A stretch of DNA of 64,000 bases from Paraliobacillus salinarum (GCF_014083865.1 NZ_JACEFA010000009.1:40002-104001), one strand, 5' to 3'; counted from the first letter of the stretch, positions 33,216 through 42,170 are shown. A program made the numbers and translations. The notes: generated by a model not told the origin, from the sequence alone.

Positions 33216-33506
33216 TTAGAACAATAATGGTTCTTCTAAATCTATTGATTTTTTCACACCCATGTGCTCAACTTTTGTTTTGTAGTTATTTCCTAACTTG
33301 TAAAACCTAAGACTGTCTTTCGAGGTATCTATGAGCTTTTCTAATTCAATTTTCAGAGACAGGTATTGCGCTGCATCTACATTACACTCAAAAACTGAGT
33401 TTTGAACACGTTGTCCATAATTTTGACAGACTTTAGAAACTTTTCTGAGTCTTTTATTACCACCTATACTTGAAGTGCTTACATCATATGTGATGAGTAC
33501 TAACAA
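33216..33506 (-). CDS. cas2: CRISPR-associated endonuclease Cas2 (type I-C)
   Basis: Cas2 pairs with Cas1 to integrate new spacers. The 96-residue product opens LVLITYDVSTSS, with the conserved Asp at the end of the first strand, then RRLRKVSKVCQNYGQRVQNSVFEC-type sequence as in Cas2 of subtype I-C. The annotated frame could begin at a TTG at 33512, but AGGTGA abuts that codon and is 6 nt from a second TTG at 33506. The latter gives MLVLITYDV, the usual Cas2 N-terminus. It follows cas1 by about 10 bp and is the last cas gene before the leader. Confidence 0.95.
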   Translation of the reverse strand: MLVLITYDVSTSSIGGNKRLRKVSKVCQNYGQRVQNSVFECNVDAAQYLSLKIELEKLIDTSKDSLRFYKLGNNYKTKVEHMGVKKSIDLEEPLLF

Positions 33507-33516
33507 AATCAATCAC

Positions 33517-34548
33517 CTACTTCCATAAGAATGGCGGATATTCATCTAAATCTCCTCTTAAATAACGAGCTAGCAATAAAGACTGTGCATAAGGCACAAG
33601 TCCCCAAGATATTTTCTCACCTAAAAAAGGATGGGTTATCGTCTCTTGCTTTTTCATTTGCCATGATTTTAAAAACTTTTTTCTAGCTTCTTCTGTCATG
33701 ATAACAGCGCCATTTTCTTTCTTTAAAAAGCTATCCTCTGTGACCTCTTTTCGATTTATTAAAGACAAAACAAATTTATCCGCCAACACTCCTCTTAATT
33801 CTTCCATTATATCAAGAGCCAAAGAAGCTCTTCCTGGTCTATCTTGGTGCATAAATCCAACGTATGCATCAAGTCCAACTGTTTCTAAAGCAGCACTCGT
33901 ATCATTAGCAAGTAAAGTATATGCAAAAGACAGCATTGCATTGACATTATCAAGGGGAGGTCTTCTTGTTCTTAAACGAAAGCTAAATACATCCTTTTGT
34001 TGTAAAATCATAGAATCAAACACTTTGTTGTAAACTATTGCGGCTTGTCCCTCCCAGCCTCTTAAACTTTCAAGGTCTTCACACTGCTTGATTTCATCTA
34101 ATATTAAAGATAGTTGTTTTGATGTAGTCTTGAACTTATCCACATCAATTCTTAAAGGATAGTTTCTTGTCATTCTTTCAATCATCCATTTATTGTTATA
34201 AACTTTTCCAACAATAAAGTTGCGGGAGATTCGAACAGAATTAACCTCGTCCTCAGACAATTGATATTGTTTTTTTCTCAATAATACATTTCCTTTACTT
34301 TTTCCAATCACACGTGCTAGAAACCTGCCGTTTTTCGTTAAAAAAGCAATAGAAATATTTCGTTCCGCACAATACCCCATTAAAGCTGGACTTGCTCCTG
34401 TATAGCCAAAGGTAACTATACCTTCTAAGTTATGCAAAGGAAGTCTTCCAAGCTTTTCTTTTTCTTTTACTAACACAATATTGTCTCCATCCAATGACAA
34501 GTAAACATCTGATTGAGTTACAAATAAGGTGTTTAATAGCTTCCTCAC
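33517..34548 (-). CDS. cas1: CRISPR-associated endonuclease Cas1 (type I-C)
   Basis: Cas1 is the metal-dependent integrase of spacer acquisition. The 343-residue I-C-type protein starts MRKLLNTLFVTQSDVYLSLDG, a beta-strand domain. The helical catalytic domain follows: NAMLSFAYTLLANDTSAAL, GLDAYVGFMHQDRPGRASLALDIMEELR with conserved His and Asp, and the C-terminal HPFLGEKISWGLVPYAQ. The start overlaps the cas4 stop by 4 bp (ATGA), so translation is coupled. It should act with Cas2 and Cas4 for PAM-dependent uptake. Confidence 0.97.
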   Translation of the reverse strand: MRKLLNTLFVTQSDVYLSLDGDNIVLVKEKEKLGRLPLHNLEGIVTFGYTGASPALMGYCAERNISIAFLTKNGRFLARVIGKSKGNVLLRKKQYQLSEDEVNSVRISRNFIVGKVYNNKWMIERMTRNYPLRIDVDKFKTTSKQLSLILDEIKQCEDLESLRGWEGQAAIVYNKVFDSMILQQKDVFSFRLRTRRPPLDNVNAMLSFAYTLLANDTSAALETVGLDAYVGFMHQDRPGRASLALDIMEELRGVLADKFVLSLINRKEVTEDSFLKKENGAVIMTEEARKKFLKSWQMKKQETITHPFLGEKISWGLVPYAQSLLLARYLRGDLDEYPPFLWK

Positions 34549-35204
34549 TCTTCTAACTTCCTTTCGATATAGCTTTTCACACTTCGTTTAGACATTAAGT
34601 TAGGTAAGCAAATGTGTTGTAAAGAACAACTCTTACAGTGCTGACCAGTCTTTACTTTTGGGGTATACCTTTTGTCATAATAATGATGCATTTCTTGAGA
34701 CATTTTTATTACTGTATTTCTTAAATCATTAGTTATCGGGATTTCTACTCGACGTTTAATCTCATTATAGAAAAAATAACCTTTATCTACGCTACAAAGT
34801 AACATTTCTTCTAGACAAATTGCTTGCGCTACTAGCTGAAGTACGTCTTCGTCACCTTTCTTTGGCTTGCCACGTTTATATTCAACTGGATAAGCTCTAT
34901 ACAATCCATCTATACCATTTAGCTTTACCCCATCTGCATCTTGAACGAATTCGACCACGTCACATATTCCATTTAATCTCAATTTATGTGATTGAACAGG
35001 CATGGCTCTAACTATTAATTTTTGACCTCGTTTTTCACGTATAAAAGGCTGATCTGCCTTCTCGTGTAAATGCTTCCCTTCAATTGTTTTAACATTTTCT
35101 TCCCACTGTTGTTCAATATGAATTAAAGCCCATTGACGACGGCAAAACTGAAAATGCTGTAACCCAGATAACATTAGATAGTTATCTTCTTTATTGTCCA
35201 TCAA
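34545..35204 (-). CDS. cas4: CRISPR-associated exonuclease Cas4
   Basis: Cas4 is an iron-sulfur PD-(D/E)XK nuclease that trims prespacers and helps choose those with a PAM. The 219-residue product has the first cluster cysteine in LQHFQFCRRQWALIHIEQ, a nuclease core with YPVEYKRGKPKKGDEDVLQL (Glu-Tyr-Lys of the PD-EXK fold) and the C-terminal cysteines in GQHCKSCSLQHICLP. The start lies inside the last codons of cas7 (14-bp overlap) and the stop overlaps cas1 by 4 bp. Confidence 0.96.
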   Translation of the reverse strand: MMDNKEDNYLMLSGLQHFQFCRRQWALIHIEQQWEENVKTIEGKHLHEKADQPFIREKRGQKLIVRAMPVQSHKLRLNGICDVVEFVQDADGVKLNGIDGLYRAYPVEYKRGKPKKGDEDVLQLVAQAICLEEMLLCSVDKGYFFYNEIKRRVEIPITNDLRNTVIKMSQEMHHYYDKRYTPKVKTGQHCKSCSLQHICLPNLMSKRSVKSYIERKLEE

Positions 35205-36042
35205 GCGTATCCACTTTTAATCCCTCTAAATTCGTTAATTCAATTGTATAATCATCCATAGATTTTGGTGTTTCTGTATTAGATTCCACTTTTAGAGAAC
35301 GATGAACCTTAGCAGATGAGTGCTGCCCTAATTTGGAATTATGTTCCCACCAATAAACTTTATGGACTTCCATGCTTCCATCTGGTCTTGCAGAAGAACT
35401 ATTATTTTCAAAAAGAGTAAGTAGTGTTTCTTTCAACTTTTCTGCATCCTCATGTGTAAAGCCTGTTTTCTCAGCAAGTTGAGTGTTTATACTACCCTTA
35501 AATACATAAACCCCAAAGTCTACTCGGTGCTTCATCCCCATTGTATCAGAGCTTCTTGTTTCACTCGTTACCGAGTTTACACTTTTTGTAATTTGAATAC
35601 TTGTAATATCTATCGGATCAACACTAGTTGCTGTTTGGATAGATACAGGTCCTCTTACCCCCACAGATAAATTGGATCCTTTGAAAGCAAACACTTGCCC
35701 GAAGCTCCGTACATCGATCCATTCTTTACAAGCAATAGATGCAAATACATCTTCAGAAGCTTTTTTATCTTTAAGCATTTTTGCTAATTCTTCCTTTGAA
35801 TCCGCTCTTTCCTTCAAACTCTTATACTCATCTGATTTTCGGTCATCAGACTGAACAAAAACGGATTCACCCATATCTTGAAATCTATTTCTGATCTTAC
35901 GTTTAATCGCAACATCTGAGATTTCACCATGTCCATCATAATTTTGACGTGGGCGATTCCCATTTAAGGGATCTCCATTCGGATTAGCTTTTGTAACAGA
36001 CAACACAACAGCAAAATCAATTTTGCGGTCTAAAATACTCAT
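35191..36042 (-). CDS. cas7c: Type I-C Cascade backbone protein Cas7 (Csd2)
   Basis: Csd2/Cas7 forms the filament that holds the crRNA along the type I-C Cascade. The 283-residue product shows the family start ILDRKIDFAVVLSVTKANPNGDPLNGNRPRQ (GDP-N-N-RP), then HGEISDVAIKRKIRNRFQ and the SNTMG-like segment SSDTMGMKHRVDFGVYVFKG. The start overlaps the cas8c stop by one base (TAATG), which suggests coupled translation. The operon order cas5-cas8c-cas7 is canonical. Confidence 0.96.
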   Translation of the reverse strand: MSILDRKIDFAVVLSVTKANPNGDPLNGNRPRQNYDGHGEISDVAIKRKIRNRFQDMGESVFVQSDDRKSDEYKSLKERADSKEELAKMLKDKKASEDVFASIACKEWIDVRSFGQVFAFKGSNLSVGVRGPVSIQTATSVDPIDITSIQITKSVNSVTSETRSSDTMGMKHRVDFGVYVFKGSINTQLAEKTGFTHEDAEKLKETLLTLFENNSSSARPDGSMEVHKVYWWEHNSKLGQHSSAKVHRSLKVESNTETPKSMDDYTIELTNLEGLKVDTLDGQ

Positions 36043-37946
36043 TATACAGTCTCCTCACTCTCGTTTTTATTTTCTTTCTTTTTATAAAGTTCCCGTCTTT
36101 GGCTATAGAAGCCTAATAGGTATTTTTCTGATAAAGGTTTATTATTAAACTCATCTAAATTAAACTGGTCGGCTACTTCATCAATCAATCGAGTTAAATC
36201 TGTCACTTTCACGCCTAACTTAGCTTGGTAAGGCTGTAAACTTTCTTGTAAGGTCTTCCATGTTCTACTTGGATTCTTTGAAAATGAATTCATATAACGG
36301 ACAGCATTGGTTGCTCTTTTTTCTTCTTTAGGAAGTGCCCTTCTTTCCAAAACATCTGCAATTGCTAGAAGTCTACCAAATAGGTAACTACGATCTTTTG
36401 TCTCATGATCTAACGCCACATTCCATACCTCCTTTTTATCAATCAAATCTTTTCTAATTAATGCACAAGTTATAGTTAAGTTTTTTTCCCAATCCCAACC
36501 TTCTACAGCAACCGGGTTTGAAGATCGATGAAAAGCACTCTTTATGATATCCCTGGGTATTTTTTTACCGTCAACAATACAAGGTAGCATTCTCTCCATT
36601 AAACCTTTGACTATTTTGTCATTCGCCCTTGGTCCATACGTAGCATAAGCAATATCCCTTGTTGCAGGAGCACCATAGAAACTAATAGGTTCTCCATCTT
36701 TTTTTCGGTAATGGTGAGACCAAGCACATTCTTCATGCCATCTTTCTAATCTTTTTAAATAGAGTTTTTTATCCATGTTACGATAATAAAGAATGCCCAA
36801 TCGTCCTACTGTGGCAGAATCTAAAATGAGAAAATTAACTTCAGATTGATAGGTAAGATCGGAGCCAAATCCAGCAATTGCTTTCTTTACTTTTTCCGCA
36901 AATGGTTTATCTGTGTCTGCTGGTCTGTCTAGACTTTCATTTGATCCTAACATCAAATCCCACGCATCTTCATTAGGGTCTGGTACTTGATTATTATCAT
37001 TACCCCAAACAAGAAAGACGCGGTTATCAATTGTTTTACCTTGGCGTTGAATTAACCATTTCAAAGCATTATGTGCTTTTTGAGAAACATCATAGCTAAT
37101 GCTAGCAGCTTGTCTACTCGTATCAAATCTTCCTCTGAACGTAAAGCCTGTACTATCATTGGCTGATATTAACTTTGCCTTGTCTGCAGCATGACGTATC
37201 TTATTGGCGTGTCTTGCGGTTGAGGGTGATAAATTTCCTGTTACATAATCAATATCTTCTTCACTGATTTTTTCATTATAAAAAGCGATAAAAGAGTTAT
37301 ATACTTGCTTATCTTTCCAAACAACTTGAGATGATGTAGGAGAGTAAACGTTGAATCGAACAAATACACTGAATTGATCTGTTGCTCCACTTGAGAATAT
37401 TTTCGGCTTCTCTGCAAAAAGCTCTTCATATTTCTTGTTCCACTTTTCTATTAATAATCCGTCTTTATCTAAAACAAGTAATTCATGTTTTACTAAGTCT
37501 TCAATTAATGTTCCTTTGCTCAAATATTTATAAATACTTTTCACTTTATCTACTGCGAAATTAGATTCTGCCCATTCTCGAAGGTTGGTTATGTAAGCAT
37601 CAAAGGGCAAGTCGTTTTCATTCTTCACTACACCTCCATAGTCTACGAAGTCACCAGCGACATAGCTTAATTTGTCATGAAGTGGATATGGAGCTATCTT
37701 TGCCCCAGATCTACTTGCAGAATCATTTGTACAAGGGATAATCGTATTTTCCTTCTCCAGAATATGCGCGGATAAAAAATCTCCTTCTTCATCAACAGTT
37801 AATTCAACATGAGCATTCTGGGTAGTGTGAGAGATAGGTAATAAAGTATACTCTTTGTCATTAGGCTTCTTTATTGTTTTCCCAATTTGGCTTTCATTTG
37901 CTTGATATGTCTCATACAATTGCAATAACCAGCTCAACTTATTCAC
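36042..37946 (-). CDS. cas8c: Type I-C Cascade large subunit Cas8c (Csd1)
   Basis: Cas8c (Csd1) is the large subunit that recognises the PAM and starts DNA unwinding; an internal start in its 3' end makes the small subunit Cas11c in characterised I-C systems. The 634-residue product begins [20 protein letters not shown] and shows family elements [25 protein letters not shown] sequence and [13 protein letters not shown]. The start overlaps the end of cas5c by 8 bp. I did not identify a specific internal Cas11 start with confidence. Confidence 0.95.
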   Translation of the reverse strand: MNKLSWLLQLYETYQANESQIGKTIKKPNDKEYTLLPISHTTQNAHVELTVDEEGDFLSAHILEKENTIIPCTNDSASRSGAKIAPYPLHDKLSYVAGDFVDYGGVVKNENDLPFDAYITNLREWAESNFAVDKVKSIYKYLSKGTLIEDLVKHELLVLDKDGLLIEKWNKKYEELFAEKPKIFSSGATDQFSVFVRFNVYSPTSSQVVWKDKQVYNSFIAFYNEKISEEDIDYVTGNLSPSTARHANKIRHAADKAKLISANDSTGFTFRGRFDTSRQAASISYDVSQKAHNALKWLIQRQGKTIDNRVFLVWGNDNNQVPDPNEDAWDLMLGSNESLDRPADTDKPFAEKVKKAIAGFGSDLTYQSEVNFLILDSATVGRLGILYYRNMDKKLYLKRLERWHEECAWSHHYRKKDGEPISFYGAPATRDIAYATYGPRANDKIVKGLMERMLPCIVDGKKIPRDIIKSAFHRSSNPVAVEGWDWEKNLTITCALIRKDLIDKKEVWNVALDHETKDRSYLFGRLLAIADVLERRALPKEEKRATNAVRYMNSFSKNPSRTWKTLQESLQPYQAKLGVKVTDLTRLIDEVADQFNLDEFNNKPLSEKYLLGFYSQRRELYKKKENKNESEETV

Positions 37947-38658
37947 CTCCTATACGATTAAATAATGATTCTACAGATTCTACATTTTCTGCATTAAATT
38001 TCTTTGGTTCCATGTCTTTAATAGGACGAATAATCGAGCATTCGGTAGGTTTAGGGAATTGGATATACCCTTTTTTCATCACTGGATGCCATAGTCTAAC
38101 TTCTAAACTATCTCTTCCTGTTTCGTCAGGATAATTAAATCCATGTACCATTGTTCCTAAATGGTGATCTTGTTGCACATCATCATAATAGCCAACGCCA
38201 CTACCAAATTCACAAGGCTCAATATACCCCTGGCACTCTCTAGTTCCAAGAAAAATATCTCTGCGTCCACCCGCTTTTAAAGATCTTTGTAAAATATTAA
38301 AGTGTTTCCCTTCGTTGCGATCAAAAGCCATATCAGGTCGATTCGTGTTAAATTCGAAATGAGCTTTCACTTGATAATGAACATCCTTTAGGTAAGTATA
38401 GTTTGCTAATGTATTGCCACCAGTGTATTCGATAGGACGTACACCTTTTGATTCCATTTGAATTGGCTTCATGACTCGAAGTTCATCTATTACAAAAATA
38501 ATAGTCGGTTTCCAATAAATAGACTCTGTAATTCCCTTTAAGGATTGGTAAGTAGGAATGCTATAAGTTAGCTTCTCACCACCAATTTTAGTAAGTGGAT
38601 CTGTAAACAGCGCATAATCGCCAAAAAGTTCAAATTGAATTTCATTTTTGTGTCTCAT
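37939..38658 (-). CDS. cas5c: Type I-C crRNA endonuclease and Cascade subunit Cas5c (Cas5d)
   Basis: In type I-C, which lacks Cas6, this Cas5 variant cleaves the repeat to make crRNAs and then stays on the 5' handle. The 239-residue product begins [23 protein letters not shown] and contains the RAMP-fold segments [28 protein letters not shown], the glycine-rich [21 protein letters not shown] and a C-terminal part ending before cas8c. AAGGAGGTGA lies 9 nt before the ATG. It is the first gene after the 398-bp gap and so heads its own transcript with cas8c-7-4-1-2. Confidence 0.96.
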   Translation of the reverse strand: MRHKNEIQFELFGDYALFTDPLTKIGGEKLTYSIPTYQSLKGITESIYWKPTIIFVIDELRVMKPIQMESKGVRPIEYTGGNTLANYTYLKDVHYQVKAHFEFNTNRPDMAFDRNEGKHFNILQRSLKAGGRRDIFLGTRECQGYIEPCEFGSGVGYYDDVQQDHHLGTMVHGFNYPDETGRDSLEVRLWHPVMKKGYIQFPKPTECSIIRPIKDMEPKKFNAENVESVESLFNRIGGE

Positions 38659-38747
38659 CGCTAACTGTCACCTCCTTATGATTATTAATTTAACCCTGCC
38701 CACTAGATAAAAATATTTACTTAGCAGGCAAGAATCATGTTACCAAC

Positions 38748-38854
38748 TTAGCTGTAAAGTTTATTTATGTTTTTCATAAATATAGAAGTAAATTTTCTTT
38801 TATCGATATACTTAACATTTAATTTAACTTTCAACATATTGCATCTCACCTCCT
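38748..38854 (-). other. Tiny ORFs behind a perfect SD in the cas5c leader
   Basis: AGGAGG at 38849-38854 precedes two start codons on the minus strand. The ATG at 38844 gives a 6-codon peptide (MQYVES). The ATG at 38837 gives 29 residues (MLKVKLNVKYIDKRKFTSIF onward), ending at 38748. Both lie downstream of the CreR-type target site and upstream of the cas5c SD. They may be a leader peptide, a CreT-like toxin or nothing; no homology is known to me. SD spacing is 4 nt to the first ATG and 11 nt to the second. Confidence 0.3.
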
Positions 38855-38895
38855 GAATTTTGTATGGTTATTATTAAACACAAAATTTTTTTTAT

Positions 38896-38932
38896 TCCTT
38901 TATATAAAAATTCATTTATATTTATTATTGAA
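38896..38932 (-). promoter_or_regulatory. Candidate CreR target site upstream of the cas5c operon
   Basis: On the minus strand a TTC (38930-38932), the type I-C PAM, is followed directly by AATAATAAATATAAATG (38913-38929). These 17 nt are identical to the start of the guide in the ncRNA at 38978. A 34-nt Cascade footprint would extend to 38896 and cover TATATA (38901-38906), the best -10-like hexamer before cas5c. The -35 region is poor, so the exact promoter is uncertain. Match and PAM are seen; repression is inferred. Confidence 0.7.
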
Positions 38933-38945
38933 TGTAAATAAATAA

Positions 38946-38976
38946 TTGTTTATTTTTCATTATTTAGTCGTATACT
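38946..38976 (+). promoter_or_regulatory. Candidate promoter of the CreR-like RNA
   Basis: On the plus strand a good -10, TATACT (38971-38976), has TTGTTT 19 bp upstream (38946-38951); TTTATT at 38949-38954 is an alternative -35 with a 16-bp gap. Transcription would begin near 38983, immediately before the degenerate-repeat hairpin. Confidence 0.6.
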
Positions 38977-38977
38977 A

Positions 38978-39058
38978 ATCTAATCGCTTAAAAAAGCGCG
39001 GATTGAAAAAATAATAAATATAAATGGAGCCTATCTTACTTATTAAAAGGTGGGCTTT
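38978..39058 (+). ncRNA. creR: CreR/CreA-like crRNA-mimic regulating cas genes
   Basis: The 32 nt at 38978-39009 match the CRISPR repeat at 20 positions, and 12 of the last 14 match (GCGCGGATTGAAAA against GCGTGGATTGAAAT). The stem is kept with different bases (CGCTT, AAAA loop, AAGCG). The guide that follows, AATAATAAATATAAATG (39010-39026), is identical to a TTC-flanked site upstream of cas5c and then diverges. A stem (AGCCTATC with GGTGGGCT, 39028-39056) may terminate it and serve cas3 from the other strand. In known CreR systems Cascade uses such a partial guide to repress cas promoters without cleavage. The structure is read directly; expression and function are inferred. Confidence 0.75.
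39028..39056. terminator. Weak shared terminator of creR-like RNA and cas3
   Basis: An 8-bp stem with two G-U pairs (AGCCTATC at 39028-39035, GGTGGGCT at 39049-39056) is followed on the plus strand by TTATAAAATT and on the minus strand by CCATTTATATTTATTATTTT. It lies at the cas3 stop codon. Confidence 0.5.
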
Positions 39059-41462
39059 ATAAAATTAGATCACTCATAATCCCTTCACCTGTCAAATCTA
39101 GACCGTATTCATCGCTATACCAGTTTTCTCTCAATTCATAAAAAGCTCCTTCTAAATGCATGATCAGTGCATTATCTCTTTTTAACTCCGCTAGTACATT
39201 TGGATAAACATTAACCGTAAATTGCTGTACTTTTTTAAATAATCGAGATAAGTCTTCAGATCTATCAGCGCTGTTTAAACTTGCAATAATTTCTTTTCCT
39301 TCTCCATATGGTACAAGGATGGAAGTTGTCGATTGATCAATTGCCTGAAAATACTCTGCAGCTGTTTTGTAACTGCCGGCAAGAAGTAATGGTAAATTCC
39401 TATTAGTACTGTTTTTATAACTTTTTACATACTCACTATGTTTGCGTTCTGTCATCAATAAAACTGTCATGTCAGTATCAATTTTTGAAATGTAGTAATT
39501 CAAATCACTGCTCATTTTTTGATAGAAATGAAGAAAGTATTCTCTCATAGCAATTTCAGACAATAAATCACTGTTATACATATAGGGTTTCTTTTTGTAA
39601 AAAGCTAATATGTTTTTGGTGATCTTTTTTCCTTCGTCAATCTCCTTTAACTTAGATAAATTCTCTTCCGCATGATCAATAACATAGACTTCTTGTTGAT
39701 CCGCTTCACCATGACGGTTACATCTACCAGCAGCTTGAGCAATTGAATCTAATCCTGCCAACGATCGTATCACTCGCTTAAAGCTTACATCTACTCCTGC
39801 TTCAATTAGTTGCGTAGTTACACAAACAAAAGGGACGTCCTCGTTCAATTTTTGTCTAATTTCGTTCAATTGGTCTTTACGGTGGGATGCACACATCGAT
39901 GTACTCAAATGGTAAACAGTAAGTCCCTCTTCTTTTAAATCTTTATATAGACGCCTCACTACTGCCTTTGTATTCAAAATGACTAATGTACTGCCGGTGC
40001 TTTCTGAATCTTCTTTTAACCATTTAACTAGGTGATCATTTGTTGTAGGTTGAGCTGTTTTATCAATTATTTCAACACGCTTAAAAGCTTGTGAAACAGT
40101 TTTTAAATTGTCAATAATCTCTCCATCTCTATCTTTCAAAAGATTGTGTGCTACATTCTCTAAAGTTGGTTGCGTTGCAGTACAGAGCAGAATACTACTC
40201 GACATCTTATTTTTCAAGAAGTTCAAGGATTCGTTAAAAAGAGAAATGCACTTAGTTGGAATTTTTTGAACTTCATCAAAAATAAGTATAGAATTACTTA
40301 AATTATGCAATCGACGCGTGTTACGATTGCCCTTAGCATAAAATACATTCAAATATTGAACCATTGTTGTAAAAATGATCGGACTATCCCAGTTATCACG
40401 AGCAAGCTTCAGTTTTTGTTTTTTATCAATAAGAACGTCTTCTTGCTCGTCATCACCTGTATCTTCAATTACATTAGAATGGTGCTCCAAGATATTCTCA
40501 TCATCTTCTAGTATTTTCCTTACTTCTTCGGCATTCTGCTCAATAATCGTTGTAAATGGAACAATATAAATAATTCGCTGTTTGTTATGCACCTGTGCAT
40601 GTTCTAACGCATATCTCAAACTTGCTAGTGTCTTCCCACCGCCTGTCGGTATAGATAGGGTGAAGATACCAGATGGCCTGTTTGCAAAACGCTCTGCTTT
40701 TATAGACATTTCTTCACGTAACAAGTTAATCGATGTGTAAGCGTTATCTTTATTTTTGAATGAATTTAGTTTATTTAGTAATTTCTCGTAGTAGTTTTGA
40801 AATAGTAAATTAGGTTTTAAATCTTGATTAAAATCTTTTTTTTCTTCAAATAATCTAGTATCCGTTCTATCTGCATCTACTAGACAACTAAAAATAAATT
40901 TAGTTAAAAAAAAGCTCTGTGTTGGAGTATTGTCGGTAAATGTCTCTAGCTCTATTACCGCTTTATTAATATATTTTTCAAAGTCCGCTTTAGACATAAC
41001 TTTCTCGAAAAAACGTTCAACAGCTTGGGGAAATTCAGGTAGTTCTTTATCAAATACCCTGTTTAGGAATCCGGATTTAATCTGAGGTGATATGTAGTCG
41101 TGTAGATTACTATGGTGAGAAATAATTGCATTTCCTACTATTTCAGCAAGTAACATTTCGTTTGGAGTGTTATTCTTTATATTATGATACATAGAAAATA
41201 GTAATTTACCTCCATAGGATGCATGGTCCACATCACCACGCTTCTTACTTGCATTCTCCGGGGTAAATACTGCCTCATAAATATATTGTTGAAATTCGTC
41301 ACTATACTTACCTAAGTCATGAAGTAAGCCAGCTAAACCAGCTACATGCTTTAGTTGGATTTTAGCACCATATATTTCTGCTAATTGTTTAGCACCAAGC
41401 AAGTGAGCCTTTACAGATTGAATTTTTCGGTCTTCTTCTCTGACATGAGCAATGTAATCCAT
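39057..41462 (-). CDS. cas3: CRISPR-associated helicase/nuclease Cas3
   Basis: Cas3 is recruited by Cascade to nick, unwind and degrade target DNA. The 801-residue product has an N-terminal HD nuclease domain with HDLGK at residues 48-52 and further histidines (VDHASYGGKLL, ISHHSNLHDY). The SF2 helicase follows: Walker A IPTGGGKT near residue 270, motif II ILIFDEVQK, motif III LCTATQPT, and motif VI with QAAGRCNRHGE. Length and architecture are normal for I-C. It is transcribed from its own promoter at about 41.5 kb and separated from cas5c by the 398-bp regulatory gap, rather than fused into one tight operon. Confidence 0.97.
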   Translation of the reverse strand: MDYIAHVREEDRKIQSVKAHLLGAKQLAEIYGAKIQLKHVAGLAGLLHDLGKYSDEFQQYIYEAVFTPENASKKRGDVDHASYGGKLLFSMYHNIKNNTPNEMLLAEIVGNAIISHHSNLHDYISPQIKSGFLNRVFDKELPEFPQAVERFFEKVMSKADFEKYINKAVIELETFTDNTPTQSFFLTKFIFSCLVDADRTDTRLFEEKKDFNQDLKPNLLFQNYYEKLLNKLNSFKNKDNAYTSINLLREEMSIKAERFANRPSGIFTLSIPTGGGKTLASLRYALEHAQVHNKQRIIYIVPFTTIIEQNAEEVRKILEDDENILEHHSNVIEDTGDDEQEDVLIDKKQKLKLARDNWDSPIIFTTMVQYLNVFYAKGNRNTRRLHNLSNSILIFDEVQKIPTKCISLFNESLNFLKNKMSSSILLCTATQPTLENVAHNLLKDRDGEIIDNLKTVSQAFKRVEIIDKTAQPTTNDHLVKWLKEDSESTGSTLVILNTKAVVRRLYKDLKEEGLTVYHLSTSMCASHRKDQLNEIRQKLNEDVPFVCVTTQLIEAGVDVSFKRVIRSLAGLDSIAQAAGRCNRHGEADQQEVYVIDHAEENLSKLKEIDEGKKITKNILAFYKKKPYMYNSDLLSEIAMREYFLHFYQKMSSDLNYYISKIDTDMTVLLMTERKHSEYVKSYKNSTNRNLPLLLAGSYKTAAEYFQAIDQSTTSILVPYGEGKEIIASLNSADRSEDLSRLFKKVQQFTVNVYPNVLAELKRDNALIMHLEGAFYELRENWYSDEYGLDLTGEGIMSDLIL

Positions 41463-41504
41463 TTAACACGCTCCCATTATAGAAAATTGTTGAAAAATCA
41501 AATA

Positions 41505-41545
41505 AAATATAAGTATATTGTATCTAATATACTTATATTTGTAAA
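41505..41545 (-). promoter_or_regulatory. cas3 promoter overlapped by a perfect palindrome
   Basis: Minus-strand -35 TTTACA (41540-41545) and -10 TACAAT (41517-41522) are exactly 17 bp apart. A perfect 15-bp inverted repeat, AAATATAAGTATATT (41505-41519) and its complement (41526-41540), separated by 6 bp, covers the spacer and most of the -10. This is the layout of a repressor operator. The binding protein is unknown and no regulator gene lies next to it. Confidence 0.75.
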
Positions 41546-41648
41546 TCTTATATAACATTTTACCTAAATATTTGTTATTTTATATTAAAATTCGAGATTC
41601 TGCTTTTACAATTAATTTATTAAAATCTGATACTTCGATACCTAGAAA

Positions 41649-41682
41649 CAAAAAATCCTCCCCACTATTCCTTGGAGAGAAT
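41649..41682 (-). terminator. Terminator of the sialic-acid operon
   Basis: Minus-strand ATTCTCTCC pairs with GGGGAGGAT (three G-U pairs) around a 10-nt loop and is followed by TTTTTTG. It lies 20 bp past the stop of the yhcH-like gene. Confidence 0.8.
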
Positions 41683-41702
41683 TTTAAATTCATCCACACA
41701 TC

Positions 41703-42170
41703 TCAACCAACCCGCACTTTAATCACCGCTTTTTTCACGGGAACTGCCTCCTGCACATTTAGTGATGTCATATGCACATCTTGAGGATAGAAGATCGCAA
41801 ACATGTCTTGATCTAATGTTATAAAATCACCTTCACCCGAAAATAGCCAATAATCGTCTTTTTCGTCATAGGCCTGACTCACTTTTAGTTTATCTATATT
41901 TGCAAAACCGATTTTCTCGCATCCTTCTATCATATAGTGTATATCAATATATTTTTTATGCGCTTCCCATACACCATCAGCCAGGTCTTTTGTATGGTAG
42001 TTTTGCATCATCAGAAAGACCTCATCGCCATCAATATCATGTCTGCCTATCTCTAATTTACTAAGATCATTTTGGTCAATATAATCAAACGCTAACTTCA
42101 TTTTACCATTTAATGCCTCATATTCTTTATGGTTACGATAGCTATCAATAATCATTAACAAACCAGTCAT
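41703..42170 (-). CDS. YhcH/YjgK/YiaL family protein (NanQ-like)
   Basis: This 155-residue cupin-fold protein is of the YhcH/YjgK/YiaL (DUF386) family. The E. coli member NanQ/YhcH is a sialic-acid anomerase. Family elements visible are GRHDIDGDEVFLMMQNYHTKD, WEAHKKYIDIHYMIEGCEKI, the metal-ligand His/Glu region, and FAIFYPQDVHMTSL near the C-terminus. It is the last gene of the sialic-acid operon. Two starts are possible (42170 and 42155) and neither has a strong SD. The context makes a sialic-acid role likely, but homologues also occur in other sugar loci. Confidence 0.85.
   Translation of the reverse strand: MTGLLMIIDSYRNHKEYEALNGKMKLAFDYIDQNDLSKLEIGRHDIDGDEVFLMMQNYHTKDLADGVWEAHKKYIDIHYMIEGCEKIGFANIDKLKVSQAYDEKDDYWLFSGEGDFITLDQDMFAIFYPQDVHMTSLNVQEAVPVKKAVIKVRVG

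Noticed and set aside
38913..39026. Explaining the 17-bp inverted pair in the cas gap as an ordinary protein operator
   Set aside because: It remains possible, but it would not account for the repeat-like handle on one copy and the TTC PAM on the other, each at exactly the right position.
41497..41519. A second possible match of the CreR-like guide at the cas3 promoter
   Set aside because: Only about 11 of 16 positions agree in a pure A/T stretch, and there is no TTC beside it; chance similarity is enough.
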